This document shows, one piece after another, positions 15,443 to 26,283 of a DNA stretch of 35,889 nt. Positions within the stretch are counted from its first letter, which is position 1. Every line of letters starts with the position of its first letter. The translations under genes were made by a program, and so were the position numbers. The DNA lies in the NCBI GenBank assembly GCA_947503775.1, contig CANNFE010000019.1, positions 1-35,889 on the forward strand, written 5' to 3'. The notes beneath the pieces were generated by a model that was not told where the DNA came from, searched no databases, and saw nothing but the letters and a program-made list of their open reading frames with translations. The DNA is from an uncultured Paracoccaceae bacterium. Its GTDB lineage: Bacteria; Pseudomonadota; Alphaproteobacteria; Rhodobacterales; Rhodobacteraceae.

Positions 15443-16038
15443 GCGTTGCGCTCACCCCTCTGGTGGTGTTCGCGGCCTCTCAGGTCGCGACGCCTGGTCC
15501 CGCGAATATGATCCTGCTGGCCACCGGCGCTCGTTTCGGCCTGCGCCGGGCGCTGCCCTTCGTGGCGGGCGTGGCGCTTGGCAAGCAGCTGATCATCTGG
15601 CCGGCGGGTTTCGGTCTGTTGGCTTTGGCAGGCGAGGCGCCGCTTGTCTTCGCGGCGCTCAAATGGATGTCGCTGGCCTATATCCTCTGGCTCGCCTGGC
15701 GTATCGCCGGAATGCGCCTCACGCCCGGTATGGCCGAAGACGCTGCGCCCGGCTTTCTGGCAGGCCTGATCGTCCATCCTCTCAACCCCAAGGCCTGGGC
15801 CATGATTATCGGCATTTTCACGAACTTTATCCCGCAAGGCGTCACGCCTCTGGTAGGAACCGCCGTGGTCGCTGCCGCGCTTTTGCTCGTTCAACTGGTC
15901 TTTCACCCGCTCTGGACCTTTGCGGGCGAGACCATCGCGCGCGCCATTGCGGGACGCCCCGCCGAACGATGGCTGATGGCCGCCCTCGCCCTTCTGACGC
16001 TTGCCAGCGTCGTCTATGCCCTATTCGGGAGTGTATGA
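15439..16038 (+). CDS. LysE/RhtB-family transporter
   Basis: A 199-residue inner-membrane protein with about six hydrophobic segments. The family signature near the N-terminus reads ATPGPANMILLATG and a second conserved motif reads HPLNPKAW. LysE/RhtB proteins export amino acids such as lysine or homoserine lactone and related metabolites; the substrate here is unknown. It starts with GTG and overlaps the RtcB-like gene by four bases, so the two are probably cotranslated. This coupling is more likely operon convenience than shared function. Confidence 0.9.
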   Translation: MSVALTPLVVFAASQVATPGPANMILLATGARFGLRRALPFVAGVALGKQLIIWPAGFGLLALAGEAPLVFAALKWMSLAYILWLAWRIAGMRLTPGMAEDAAPGFLAGLIVHPLNPKAWAMIIGIFTNFIPQGVTPLVGTAVVAAALLLVQLVFHPLWTFAGETIARAIAGRPAERWLMAALALLTLASVVYALFGSV

Positions 16039-16039
16039 T

Positions 16040-16581
16040 ATGACTGTTGTTCTGAGTTCCCCCGCTCAAGCCGTTATCGAAACCGATCGCCTGACCTTGC
16101 GGCCTCTGCGCTCCAGCGATGCCGGTTTGATCGATCTGCATGCGGGCGATCCGCGCGTGGCTAAGATGACGACATCGATCCCGCATCCTTTACCGCCGGG
16201 AGCGACCGAAGCCTTGCTCGCCCGCGCCGCCGCCGAAGACCGGATCGAAGATATCTGGGCGCTCGACGGGAGTGCGCGCGGCCATGCAGAGCTTTTGGGC
16301 CTTATCGGCCTGACAAGGCTCGACCGCGATCAGTCCGAAATCGGCTATTGGATCGCGCCGGCCTTCTGGAAAACTGGTTACGCCACCGAGGCGGTGCGCG
16401 CCCTGATCGCGGGCAATCCGCACCAAAACACGCATATTTTTGGTTCGGTTTTTCAGGACAATCCGGCCTCGGCCCGCGTTCTGATGCAGGTCGGGTTCGA
16501 CTATCTGGGCGACGCAGAGGCGTTTTCGGTCGCGCGCAATACGCTCGTACCAACCTGGACCTATAGTCGAAAGCTGGATCC

Positions 16582-16585
<4 letters not shown>
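16040..16585 (+). CDS. GNAT-family N-acetyltransferase (RimJ/RimL-like)
   Basis: A 181-residue cytoplasmic acetyltransferase. The ATG at 16040, one base after the LysE-type stop, gives MTVVLSSP; an upstream frame that would overlap lysE is not preferred. It has ETDRLTLRPLRSSDA at the N-terminus, IGYWIAPAFWKTGYATEAVRA at the acetyl-CoA pyrophosphate loop and NPASARVLMQVGF near the C-terminus, all typical of RimJ/RimL-type enzymes. It overlaps the next GNAT gene by GTGA. The acceptor may be a protein N-terminus or a small amine. Confidence 0.88.
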
Positions 16586-19759
<3,174 letters not shown>

Positions 19760-19795
19760 TCGAGGCCAGTGCAGGCCAAACCAGGCGAGGATGAC

Positions 19796-21061
19796 ATGAA
19801 GGATTTTTCTGATCTTCCTGAAATGATGGCGGATCTGGGCGCGCGGGCGAAAGCGGCGGCGGCTGAACTTGCCACGGCCTCCGCCGAGCGGAAATATGCG
19901 GCTCTTTTGGGGGCTGCCGATGCGGTCTGGACGCGCCGCGCCGAGATCCTCGATGCCAATGCCAAGGATATGGAGGCCGGACGCGAGAAGGGCCTGACGC
20001 CTGCAATGCTCGACCGGCTCGAATTGACCGAGGACCGCCTTCGAGGCATCGTGGATAGCCTGCGCGCCATTGCCGAACAGCCGGATCCCGTCGGATCGGT
20101 GATTGCGGAATGGGAGCAACCCACCGGTTTGCAGATCAAGCGCGTCAGAACGCCCTTGGGGGTGATCGGCGTGATCTATGAGAGCCGCCCCAATGTAACG
20201 GCAGATGCAGGAGCGCTTTGCTTGAAATCGGGCAATGCCGTCATTCTGCGCGGCGGATCCGAGAGCTATCACAGCTCCGAAGCGCTTCACGCTTGTCTGG
20301 TTCAGGGGCTCGAGAGCGCCGGCCTGCCTGCCGATGCGATCCAGCGCATTCCAACCCGCGACCGGGCCGCCGTCAGCGAGATGCTGACCATGATTGATAC
20401 GATCGACGTCATCGTGCCGCGCGGCGGGAAAGGTCTGGTCGGTCTCGTTCAGCGCGAAGCGCGGGTTCCCGTTTTCGCGCATCTGGAGGGGATTTGTCAC
20501 ATCTATGTCGGCAAGACCGCCAAACCGGACATGGCGCGTGAGATCATCGTTAACGCCAAGACGCGCCGGACAGGGATCTGCGGTGCGCTCGAGTGCCTTT
20601 TGATCGACTGGCAGTTCTACACCGAGCATGGTTCGATTCTGATCGAGGCCCTGCTGGATGCAGGTGTCGAAGTGCGAACGACCGGAGAGCTCTTGAAGAT
20701 CGAAGGCACGACAGAGGCGCAAGCCGATGATTTTGGGCGCGAATTTCTCGATATGATCGTCGCGGTCAAACTCGTGGATGGTCTTGACGAGGCGATCGAT
20801 CACATTCGCCGCTACGGATCGAACCATACTGATTGCATCATCAGTGAAGATCCCGTCGCGGTTGAAACCTTCTTTAACAGGCTCGACAGCGCGATCCTGA
20901 TGCATAACGCCTCTACCCAATTTGCCGATGGCGGTGAGTTCGGAATGGGCGCCGAGATCGGGATCGCCACCGGCAAGATGCATGCGCGCGGCCCCGTCGG
21001 GGCCGAGCAGCTTTGCAGCTTCAAATACGTCGTCTCTGGGAACGGCGCGATCCGCGACTAA
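19796..21061 (+). CDS. proA: Glutamate-5-semialdehyde dehydrogenase (gamma-glutamyl phosphate reductase)
   Basis: A 421-residue NADPH-dependent enzyme that reduces gamma-glutamyl phosphate, the second step of proline synthesis. The catalytic Cys is in [10 protein letters not shown], and other conserved segments are [27 protein letters not shown] and [10 protein letters not shown]. The start MKDFSDL at 19796 has GGCGAGGATGAC ahead of it; a start at 19769 lacks this support. It forms an operon with obgE and proB. Its TAA overlaps, tail to tail, the TAG of the ChpT-like gene. Confidence 0.96.
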   Translation: MKDFSDLPEMMADLGARAKAAAAELATASAERKYAALLGAADAVWTRRAEILDANAKDMEAGREKGLTPAMLDRLELTEDRLRGIVDSLRAIAEQPDPVGSVIAEWEQPTGLQIKRVRTPLGVIGVIYESRPNVTADAGALCLKSGNAVILRGGSESYHSSEALHACLVQGLESAGLPADAIQRIPTRDRAAVSEMLTMIDTIDVIVPRGGKGLVGLVQREARVPVFAHLEGICHIYVGKTAKPDMAREIIVNAKTRRTGICGALECLLIDWQFYTEHGSILIEALLDAGVEVRTTGELLKIEGTTEAQADDFGREFLDMIVAVKLVDGLDEAIDHIRRYGSNHTDCIISEDPVAVETFFNRLDSAILMHNASTQFADGGEFGMGAEIGIATGKMHARGPVGAEQLCSFKYVVSGNGAIRD

Positions 21062-21669
21062 AGCAAGGCTCGGATCTGCGTCTCGGTCTGCTCCAGATGG
21101 AGCCGCCGTCCGCTTTGACGGATCAGGCCGGGCAAGAGCGCGAACTGAATCTGAGAGGCCGGAAGATCTGTCGCGCCTTTCGGAGCGACCAGCGTCGACC
21201 AAAGCTCAGTATCGTATTTCAGCTTTGGCGCGTCCGCTTCGATCCGCCAGTTTCCGTCACGCTGCGCAACAAAGATCGAGCCGCCAAAGGGCAGGGCCGC
21301 CTCAAAGCAGAGCAGCAGCAAGAAAACGAGACGAACATCCTGCCGCGACAAATCGGTCTCGGATTGCCAGCGGTAGGATAGACGGCCCGATTTCTCGATC
21401 GTCGACAAGACGTTGCTTGCCTCGGACGAGGCAATCTTCTGGTCCGCCGAGGCTGCTCCAAAGGCAATGCGGAAGAACCGGATCTTTGCGTTCGCATTTT
21501 CCACACTCTCGCGGATCAGCGCGATTTCCGGCGTGTCGCCCTTGCCGGACATCTCGAGCAATTCGACACCGTTCAGGATCGCCCCGACCGGGCTGACGAG
21601 GTCGTGACAGATCCGCGAGCCGACAAGCGCGACAAGGCTGGACTGGGAAGCATCGGAAGTGTCAGACAT
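21058..21669 (-). CDS. chpT: ChpT-like histidine phosphotransferase
   Basis: A 203-residue cytoplasmic phosphotransferase like Caulobacter ChpT, which relays phosphate from CckA to CtrA and CpdR in cell-cycle and flagellar control. The phospho-accepting helix reads [18 protein letters not shown], with the His in CHDL. The rest resembles a histidine-kinase ATPase domain that has lost nucleotide-binding boxes, as in ChpT. The start is taken at the ATG of MSDTSDAS; an alternative GTG at 21693 would abut the divergent DUF3553 gene. It is read leftward, and its stop overlaps proA by four bases. No other member of the phosphorelay is in the window. Confidence 0.82.
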   Translation of the reverse strand: MSDTSDASQSSLVALVGSRICHDLVSPVGAILNGVELLEMSGKGDTPEIALIRESVENANAKIRFFRIAFGAASADQKIASSEASNVLSTIEKSGRLSYRWQSETDLSRQDVRLVFLLLLCFEAALPFGGSIFVAQRDGNWRIEADAPKLKYDTELWSTLVAPKGATDLPASQIQFALLPGLIRQSGRRLHLEQTETQIRALL

Positions 21670-21695
21670 GCGTAGGGCCAGACGCAGGAGCACCG

Positions 21696-21878
21696 ATGAC
21701 CGGCATCACATCCATTCTCGAACCCGGCATGCTTGTCCGGCATCCAGAGCGTCCCGAATGGGGAACCGGGCAGGTGCAATCGAACATAGACGGGAAGGTG
21801 ACGGTGAACTTTCCGGATCTCGGCAAGACCGTGATCGACGGGCATAAGGTATCTCTGGAAATCGTATATTCTCCCTGA
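21696..21878 (+). CDS. DUF3553 domain protein
   Basis: A small 60-residue protein with the family pattern MLVRHPERPEWGTGQVQSN followed by VTVNFPDLGKTVI. This is compatible with a compact beta-barrel related to the domain found in UvrD/CarD-like proteins; function is unknown. It is divergent from the ChpT-like gene, with only 26 bases between starts, and ATG follows GCAGGAGCACCG. In related genomes such proteins are short and single-domain, so the length is normal. Confidence 0.8.
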   Translation: MTGITSILEPGMLVRHPERPEWGTGQVQSNIDGKVTVNFPDLGKTVIDGHKVSLEIVYSP

Positions 21879-21900
21879 CTGCGAAGCACTTTCGCAAAAC

Positions 21901-21970
21901 GCAACTCAGAGTAGCGGCACCTTGCCCCCTGTCAATTGGCTACTCTGGGTAAAGCAGAGGACTGAGTTGC
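21901..21970 (+). promoter_or_regulatory. Nested inverted repeats in front of olsB
   Basis: Two 9-bp inverted repeats share part of their left arm. GCAACTCAG (21901..21909) pairs with CTGAGTTGC (21962..21970), and CAGAGTAGC (21907..21915) pairs with GCTACTCTG (21939..21947). The shared CAG means both cannot form fully at once. The block lies 64 bases before the olsB ATG. It may be a regulator site or an RNA switch; neither is shown. Confidence 0.5.
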
Positions 21971-22033
21971 CATCGCGCCTTGCGCATTCTAGAAGGCGGC
22001 GCTTCAACGGATGGGAACAGATCGGGAGCGAGA

Positions 22034-22807
22034 ATGGCGGCAACGACGCCTCAGTTCGAGACGCGCTTTGCCATAACGTCCGATGAAATCGAGGCGGCCC
22101 AGCGATTGCGCTACGATGTCTTCGTCACCGAACTGGGCGGCGATGGCCCGCTCGTGGATCACGAAAGACGGCTGGAACGCGACGCTTACGATCCGTCTTT
22201 TCACCACCTTCTGCTTTTTGACCGGGCGCGAGCCGAGAGTGATCAGGTGGTCGGTGTCTACCGGATCATGACGACGGATGGCGCACGGGCTGCGGGCCAG
22301 TTCTATTGCGATGACGAATACGATCTCGCGCCGCTACGGGCCTCGGGTCGTAAGCTGCTCGAGCTTGGGCGGTCCTGCGTGCATCCCGACTATCGCGGGG
22401 GATCTGCACTTTACGAGCTCTGGAGCGCGCTGGCCGAGTTCGTGCTCGAGACCGAGATCGAGATCCTTTTCGGCGTGGCCAGCTTTCACGGCACCGATCC
22501 CAAGGCGCTCGCCCAGCCGCTCTCGTTCTTGCATCACCGCCATCTCGCGCCCGAGGCGCTTCGCGTGACCGCCCGGCAAAGCGGGTTTCAACGGATGGAC
22601 CTTCTTCCCAAGGAGGCCGTGGATCGAAAGGCTGCTCTTTTGCAGATGCCGTCGCTCATCAAGGCCTATCTCAGGCTTGGCGGGCGCGTCGGCATGGGCG
22701 CTTACATCGACCGGGCCTTCAACACGACGGATATCTGCCTGATCATGGATACCGATGCGATGAACGCCCGACAAAAGGCGCTTTATGTCAAAGAAAGCGC
22801 TGAATGA
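22034..22807 (+). CDS. olsB: L-ornithine N-alpha-acyltransferase
   Basis: A 257-residue GNAT-like enzyme that transfers a 3-hydroxyacyl group from acyl carrier protein to ornithine, giving lyso-ornithine lipid. Typical features are AQRLRYDVFVTELG near the N-terminus, YRIMTTDGA, ELGRSCVHPDYRGG, GVASFHGTDP and SLIKAYLRLGG near the C-terminus. The start at MAATTPQ is chosen because GGGAGCGAGA lies just upstream; a 21980 start has none. It overlaps olsA by ATGA. In rhizobia ornithine-lipid genes respond to phosphate limitation, but I found no complete Pho box here. Confidence 0.9.
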   Translation: MAATTPQFETRFAITSDEIEAAQRLRYDVFVTELGGDGPLVDHERRLERDAYDPSFHHLLLFDRARAESDQVVGVYRIMTTDGARAAGQFYCDDEYDLAPLRASGRKLLELGRSCVHPDYRGGSALYELWSALAEFVLETEIEILFGVASFHGTDPKALAQPLSFLHHRHLAPEALRVTARQSGFQRMDLLPKEAVDRKAALLQMPSLIKAYLRLGGRVGMGAYIDRAFNTTDICLIMDTDAMNARQKALYVKESAE

Positions 22808-23628
22808 CGCAAGCCTGGCATTCGGACATGGATCCTCCGCCGGCGCCGCGGCCTGGTATCGGCGGCTGGACCCGGATCGTCGTCCGAGCGACTTTGCTTC
22901 TTCTGGTGATCTCGACGGGTCTGGTCGTGCTGCTTGCGCTGCGTCTGGTCGAGCGACCGCTATTCGGCCTGCGCCGCCCGATCACGCCCCATATCACCCA
23001 GGCCGTGTGTCGAATGTCGCTCGCTTTCATCGGACTACACCTGACGCTTTACGACAGATCGAAAGGGTCCCTGGGGCCGATCGTCTCGAACCATGCCTCC
23101 TGGCTGGATATCTTCGTGCTGAATGCGGTCCACCGGGTCTACTTCGTCTCGAAATCCGAAGTTGCGCGTTGGCCGTTCATCGGGTGGCTCGCGCGGGCGA
23201 CGGGGACGGTGTTCATCGACCGCGATCGCAAGACCGCGATGCGTCAACGGGATCTGATCGCAGAGCGTCTCGGGGCAGGCCATCAGCTTGTGCTTTTCGC
23301 GGAAGGCACCTCGACCGACGGGCGGCGCGTTCTGCCTTTCAAATCGAGCCTCTTCGATGCTTTCCTGTCATCCGAGGAGACCGCCGAAATCGTGCCCGCC
23401 ACGATCGTCTATCGCGCGCACCCGGACGTGGATGAGCGGCTTTACGGGTGGTGGGGCGACATGGAGTTTGGGGTCCACTTGCTTCAGATTCTGGCCTTGC
23501 GGCAGCGCGGACAGGTGGATGTGGTCCTGCATGCGCCCATCGCCATTACCGATACGCCGAACCGGAAGGCGCTTGCCCTTGCGGCGGAAACCACGGTGCG
23601 CAGCGGCCTTGAGGAGGCGTTGATTTAG
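22804..23628 (+). CDS. olsA: Lyso-ornithine lipid O-acyltransferase
   Basis: A 274-residue membrane-bound acyltransferase of the PlsC family that adds the second acyl chain to lyso-ornithine lipid, completing the phosphorus-free membrane lipid. One N-terminal membrane segment (about 27-48) precedes the catalytic HX4D motif NHASWLD (His97, Asp102). FIDRDRK and FAEGTSTDG follow, and VPATIVYR is the last family block. It is translationally coupled to olsB. Some PlsC homologues also acylate lysophosphatidic acid, but the olsB linkage favours ornithine lipid. Its TAG overlaps the TAA of the convergent ThiE-like gene by four bases. Confidence 0.9.
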   Translation: MTQAWHSDMDPPPAPRPGIGGWTRIVVRATLLLLVISTGLVVLLALRLVERPLFGLRRPITPHITQAVCRMSLAFIGLHLTLYDRSKGSLGPIVSNHASWLDIFVLNAVHRVYFVSKSEVARWPFIGWLARATGTVFIDRDRKTAMRQRDLIAERLGAGHQLVLFAEGTSTDGRRVLPFKSSLFDAFLSSEETAEIVPATIVYRAHPDVDERLYGWWGDMEFGVHLLQILALRQRGQVDVVLHAPIAITDTPNRKALALAAETTVRSGLEEALI

Positions 23629-24257
23629 CCGATTGCCTTGTGAAGGCGCGTCAGCGCGTCCAGCGGGTCGTCCTGCTCCCAGATTTCAGAGCCCAGAGCG
23701 AAGAAATCGACAAAGGGCGAGAGCCGCGCGACATGCTCTTCGGTCAGGGCGCCTTCGGCGACGACAGGCAGTTCGATCATCTGCGACCACCATTGGAACA
23801 GATCGTCCTCCGCCTGAACACCGTCCCCAAGCGCAGCATCTCCGACCGGACCGAAGGAGATGTAGTCGGCCCCACGTTCGCCTGCGCTCATGCCGTCATG
23901 GCTCGATGCGCGGCAATCGGCACCGATGATCGCATCCTCCGGCAGATCCTTTCGGACCTGGATCACGGAGCGGGCCCCGTCGGTCAGATGCACCCCGTCA
24001 AGTCCCAGCTTTTCGACCAGCACCACGTGCCGCTCGACGACGAGGGCGATATCGCGCGCATGAAGCTCTTCGCGAAGGGCGTCGGCGGCGCGCGCGATGC
24101 GATCTTCATCCTCGGTTGCCAGCGAAAGCCGCATGCAGGCGACGGGAACGCGGTCAAGGCAGACCTTCAGATCCTTGAGGAACCGCGACAGCTCGAACAC
24201 CGGGGGCGTGATGAGGTAAATCTGAGGCTGCTGAACGGGATCTGGCATCGCGGGCAT
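23625..24257 (-). CDS. ThiE/TenI-like protein, annotated type thiamine phosphate synthase
   Basis: A 210-residue predicted TIM-barrel protein. GLDGVHLTDGA, IGADCRASSHDGMSAGERGADYISFGPV and FVDFFALGSEIW follow the ThiE layout. However, the segment that normally reads like QLRxK reads MRLSL, and the usual NDR-type segment reads VERHV, so residues used for the pyrophosphate substrate are changed. It may be a paralogue with another role rather than the main thiamine phosphate synthase. It stands alone, read leftward and divergent from trmJ. No thiamine genes or TPP riboswitch are nearby. Confidence 0.75.
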   Translation of the reverse strand: MPAMPDPVQQPQIYLITPPVFELSRFLKDLKVCLDRVPVACMRLSLATEDEDRIARAADALREELHARDIALVVERHVVLVEKLGLDGVHLTDGARSVIQVRKDLPEDAIIGADCRASSHDGMSAGERGADYISFGPVGDAALGDGVQAEDDLFQWWSQMIELPVVAEGALTEEHVARLSPFVDFFALGSEIWEQDDPLDALTRLHKAIG

Positions 24258-24331
24258 GTCACTTTCTTGCGAATTGGCCTGTCGTAACGAAGGGTTGCGG
24301 ACAAGCCAAGGCCTGCTTAGAGCCTGCTGTC

Positions 24332-25075
24332 ATGCCGACCCCATCCTCACAGCCCGCTTTCGTTCTGATCCGCCCGCAGATGGGTGAAAATATCGGCGCT
24401 GCCGCGCGGGGGATGTGGAATTTCGGCCTCGAGCGGATGCGTGTCGTGGCGCCAAGAGATGGCTGGCCCAACAGCAAGGCCGTCGCGATGGCAAGCGGGG
24501 CAGGACGGCTTCTGGACGAGGCGCAATTGGTTGAGACGACCGCAGACGCCGTCTCGGACTGCCACTGGGTGCTGGCCACGACCGCGCGTCCGCGCGGGCT
24601 GACCAAGACCGTTCTGACACCGGAGCGTGCGATGGCCGAAGCGCAAAGGCGGATCGCTGCCGGAGAGAAGGTCGCTGTCCTCTTCGGGCCCGAACGGGCC
24701 GGGATGGAGAACGACGATATCGCCCGGGCCAATGCCATCGTTTCGGTTCCGGTGAACCCGGATTTTGCCTCGCTCAATCTTGCGCAATGCGTTCTGCTGA
24801 TGGCCTACGAATGGCGCAGGCAAACCACCGAAATGGCGCATGAAGAGATCGAGGCGGCGGGGGACTGGGCCTCGCAGATCGAGGTCGAAGCACTGGCCTC
24901 TCACTACGAGGAGAGGCTGGAGACCGCCGGGTTCTTCTTTCCCGACACCAAGGCCGAGGGGATGAAGATCAATCTGCGCAATCTCTGGAGCAGGATGCCG
25001 CTTACCCGGGCTGACGTTCAGATCCTGCATGGTATCCTGCGTCAAATGGTGCGCTGGAAAGAGCGGGGCGATTGA
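24332..25075 (+). CDS. trmJ: tRNA (cytidine/uridine-2'-O-)-methyltransferase TrmJ-like
   Basis: A 247-residue SPOUT-class methyltransferase. Motif 1 is MGENIGAAARGMWNFGL, motif 2 is VLFGPERAGMENDDI, and motif 3 with the knot is VPVNPDFASLNLAQCVLLMAYEW, giving a complete SAM-binding trefoil knot. The C-terminal extension is typical of TrmJ, which methylates ribose 32 of several tRNAs. TTGCGG and TAGAGC, 17 bases apart, precede the gene at about 24295..24323. It is followed by the haem A synthase gene after 59 bases, possibly in one transcript. Confidence 0.88.
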   Translation: MPTPSSQPAFVLIRPQMGENIGAAARGMWNFGLERMRVVAPRDGWPNSKAVAMASGAGRLLDEAQLVETTADAVSDCHWVLATTARPRGLTKTVLTPERAMAEAQRRIAAGEKVAVLFGPERAGMENDDIARANAIVSVPVNPDFASLNLAQCVLLMAYEWRRQTTEMAHEEIEAAGDWASQIEVEALASHYEERLETAGFFFPDTKAEGMKINLRNLWSRMPLTRADVQILHGILRQMVRWKERGD

Positions 25076-25134
25076 CTTGCTGCTTTGCCGGACCGGGCCT
25101 AGGTACGGATGAACAAACGTCAAAGTAGAGCCGT

Positions 25135-26283
25135 ATGACGAAGAACCGCAGCATTTTCGAAGAGGTCGGCGAAACGCCCAAAGCGCAAGCCGCGGCCCCT
25201 CAGCCTGGACTGATCGACAAGGACCGGGACACGAGCCGGGGCGCGATCCGTCTTTGGCTGTTCAGCCTTTTTGCGCTGGTCGTGGTGATGATCGCGGTTG
25301 GCGGGCTGACCCGCCTGACCGATAGCGGTCTGTCGATCACCGAATGGGCGCCTGTGACCGGAGCGATCCCCCCGCTTTCGGCGGAAGACTGGGCTTCCGA
25401 ATTCGAAAGATACCGCCAGATCCCCGAATACCAGGAGCAGAACCGCGGCATGTCATTGGCCGAGTTCAAGGTGATCTATTGGTGGGAATGGGGCCATCGC
25501 CAGTTGGGACGCTTTATCGGATTGGTTTGGGCCGCCGGGTTCATCGGATTTCTCGTCACGAAGCGCCTGCCCAAAGGCTGGACCGGCAGGCTTCTTCTGC
25601 TTGGCGCGCTTGGCGGGCTTCAGGGGGCAATTGGTTGGTGGATGGTCTCGTCGGGGCTTGAAGAAGGGATGCTCGATGTCGCCTCCTATCGCCTTGCGAC
25701 GCATCTTGGCCTGGCTTTCCTGATCCTTGGGCTGATCGGCTGGTACGCCTTTCGGCTGGGCCGTTCGCAGCGCGAGATCTTTCAGGCGCGCAGAGAGCGC
25801 GAGGGCGTGCTTTTTGCCTTGGTCGGCGGTCTTGTGGCATTGGCCTTCATTCAGATCCTCCTAGGTGCGCTTGTCGCGGGAATCGATGCGGGCCGCAACT
25901 ATACGGACTGGCCCCTCATGGCAGGCGGCTTTCTTCCGCCTCAGCCGCTTGATCTGACGCCGGTTTGGCGAAACTTCTTTGAAAATGACGGCCTGGTTCA
26001 GTTCATGCACCGGATGAGCGGTTATGTTCTCTTTGCGGCCGGTCTCATTGTCTTCTGGCGGGCGCAAAGATCCCCTTATGTGGCGACACGGCGGGCCTTT
26101 GCCGCGATGATCGCCGTGATGACGCTTCAGATGCTGCTGGGGATCGTGACGGTGATGTATTCGGCCCCATGGCAGCTTGCCATTCTTCACCAGTTTCTGG
26201 CGGTGATCCTGTGGGTCCTGATCCTCAGGGCGCGGTTTTTGGCAGGCTATCCCCCTGAACAATCCGTGCGAGGCGCGATCTGA
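25135..26283 (+). CDS. ctaA: Haem A synthase (CtaA/COX15 type)
   Basis: A 382-residue inner-membrane enzyme that oxidises the haem O methyl group to make haem A for aa3-type cytochrome oxidase. The first membrane segment precedes GGLTRLTDSGLSITEW, the family hallmark; the haem-ligand histidines are in EWGHRQLGR, ATHLGLAF, QFMHRMSGY and ILHQFLAV. About eight membrane segments are predicted, matching the proteobacterial/mitochondrial type. A hydrophilic N-terminus of about 35 residues precedes the first segment. It overlaps the M32 peptidase start by one base. Other oxidase genes are not in the window. Confidence 0.95.
   Translation: MTKNRSIFEEVGETPKAQAAAPQPGLIDKDRDTSRGAIRLWLFSLFALVVVMIAVGGLTRLTDSGLSITEWAPVTGAIPPLSAEDWASEFERYRQIPEYQEQNRGMSLAEFKVIYWWEWGHRQLGRFIGLVWAAGFIGFLVTKRLPKGWTGRLLLLGALGGLQGAIGWWMVSSGLEEGMLDVASYRLATHLGLAFLILGLIGWYAFRLGRSQREIFQARREREGVLFALVGGLVALAFIQILLGALVAGIDAGRNYTDWPLMAGGFLPPQPLDLTPVWRNFFENDGLVQFMHRMSGYVLFAAGLIVFWRAQRSPYVATRRAFAAMIAVMTLQMLLGIVTVMYSAPWQLAILHQFLAVILWVLILRARFLAGYPPEQSVRGAI

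Noticed and set aside
21925-21956. Pho box before olsB
   Set aside because: CTGTCA occurs once, but there is no second copy at 11-bp spacing, so a full PhoB site is not supported.
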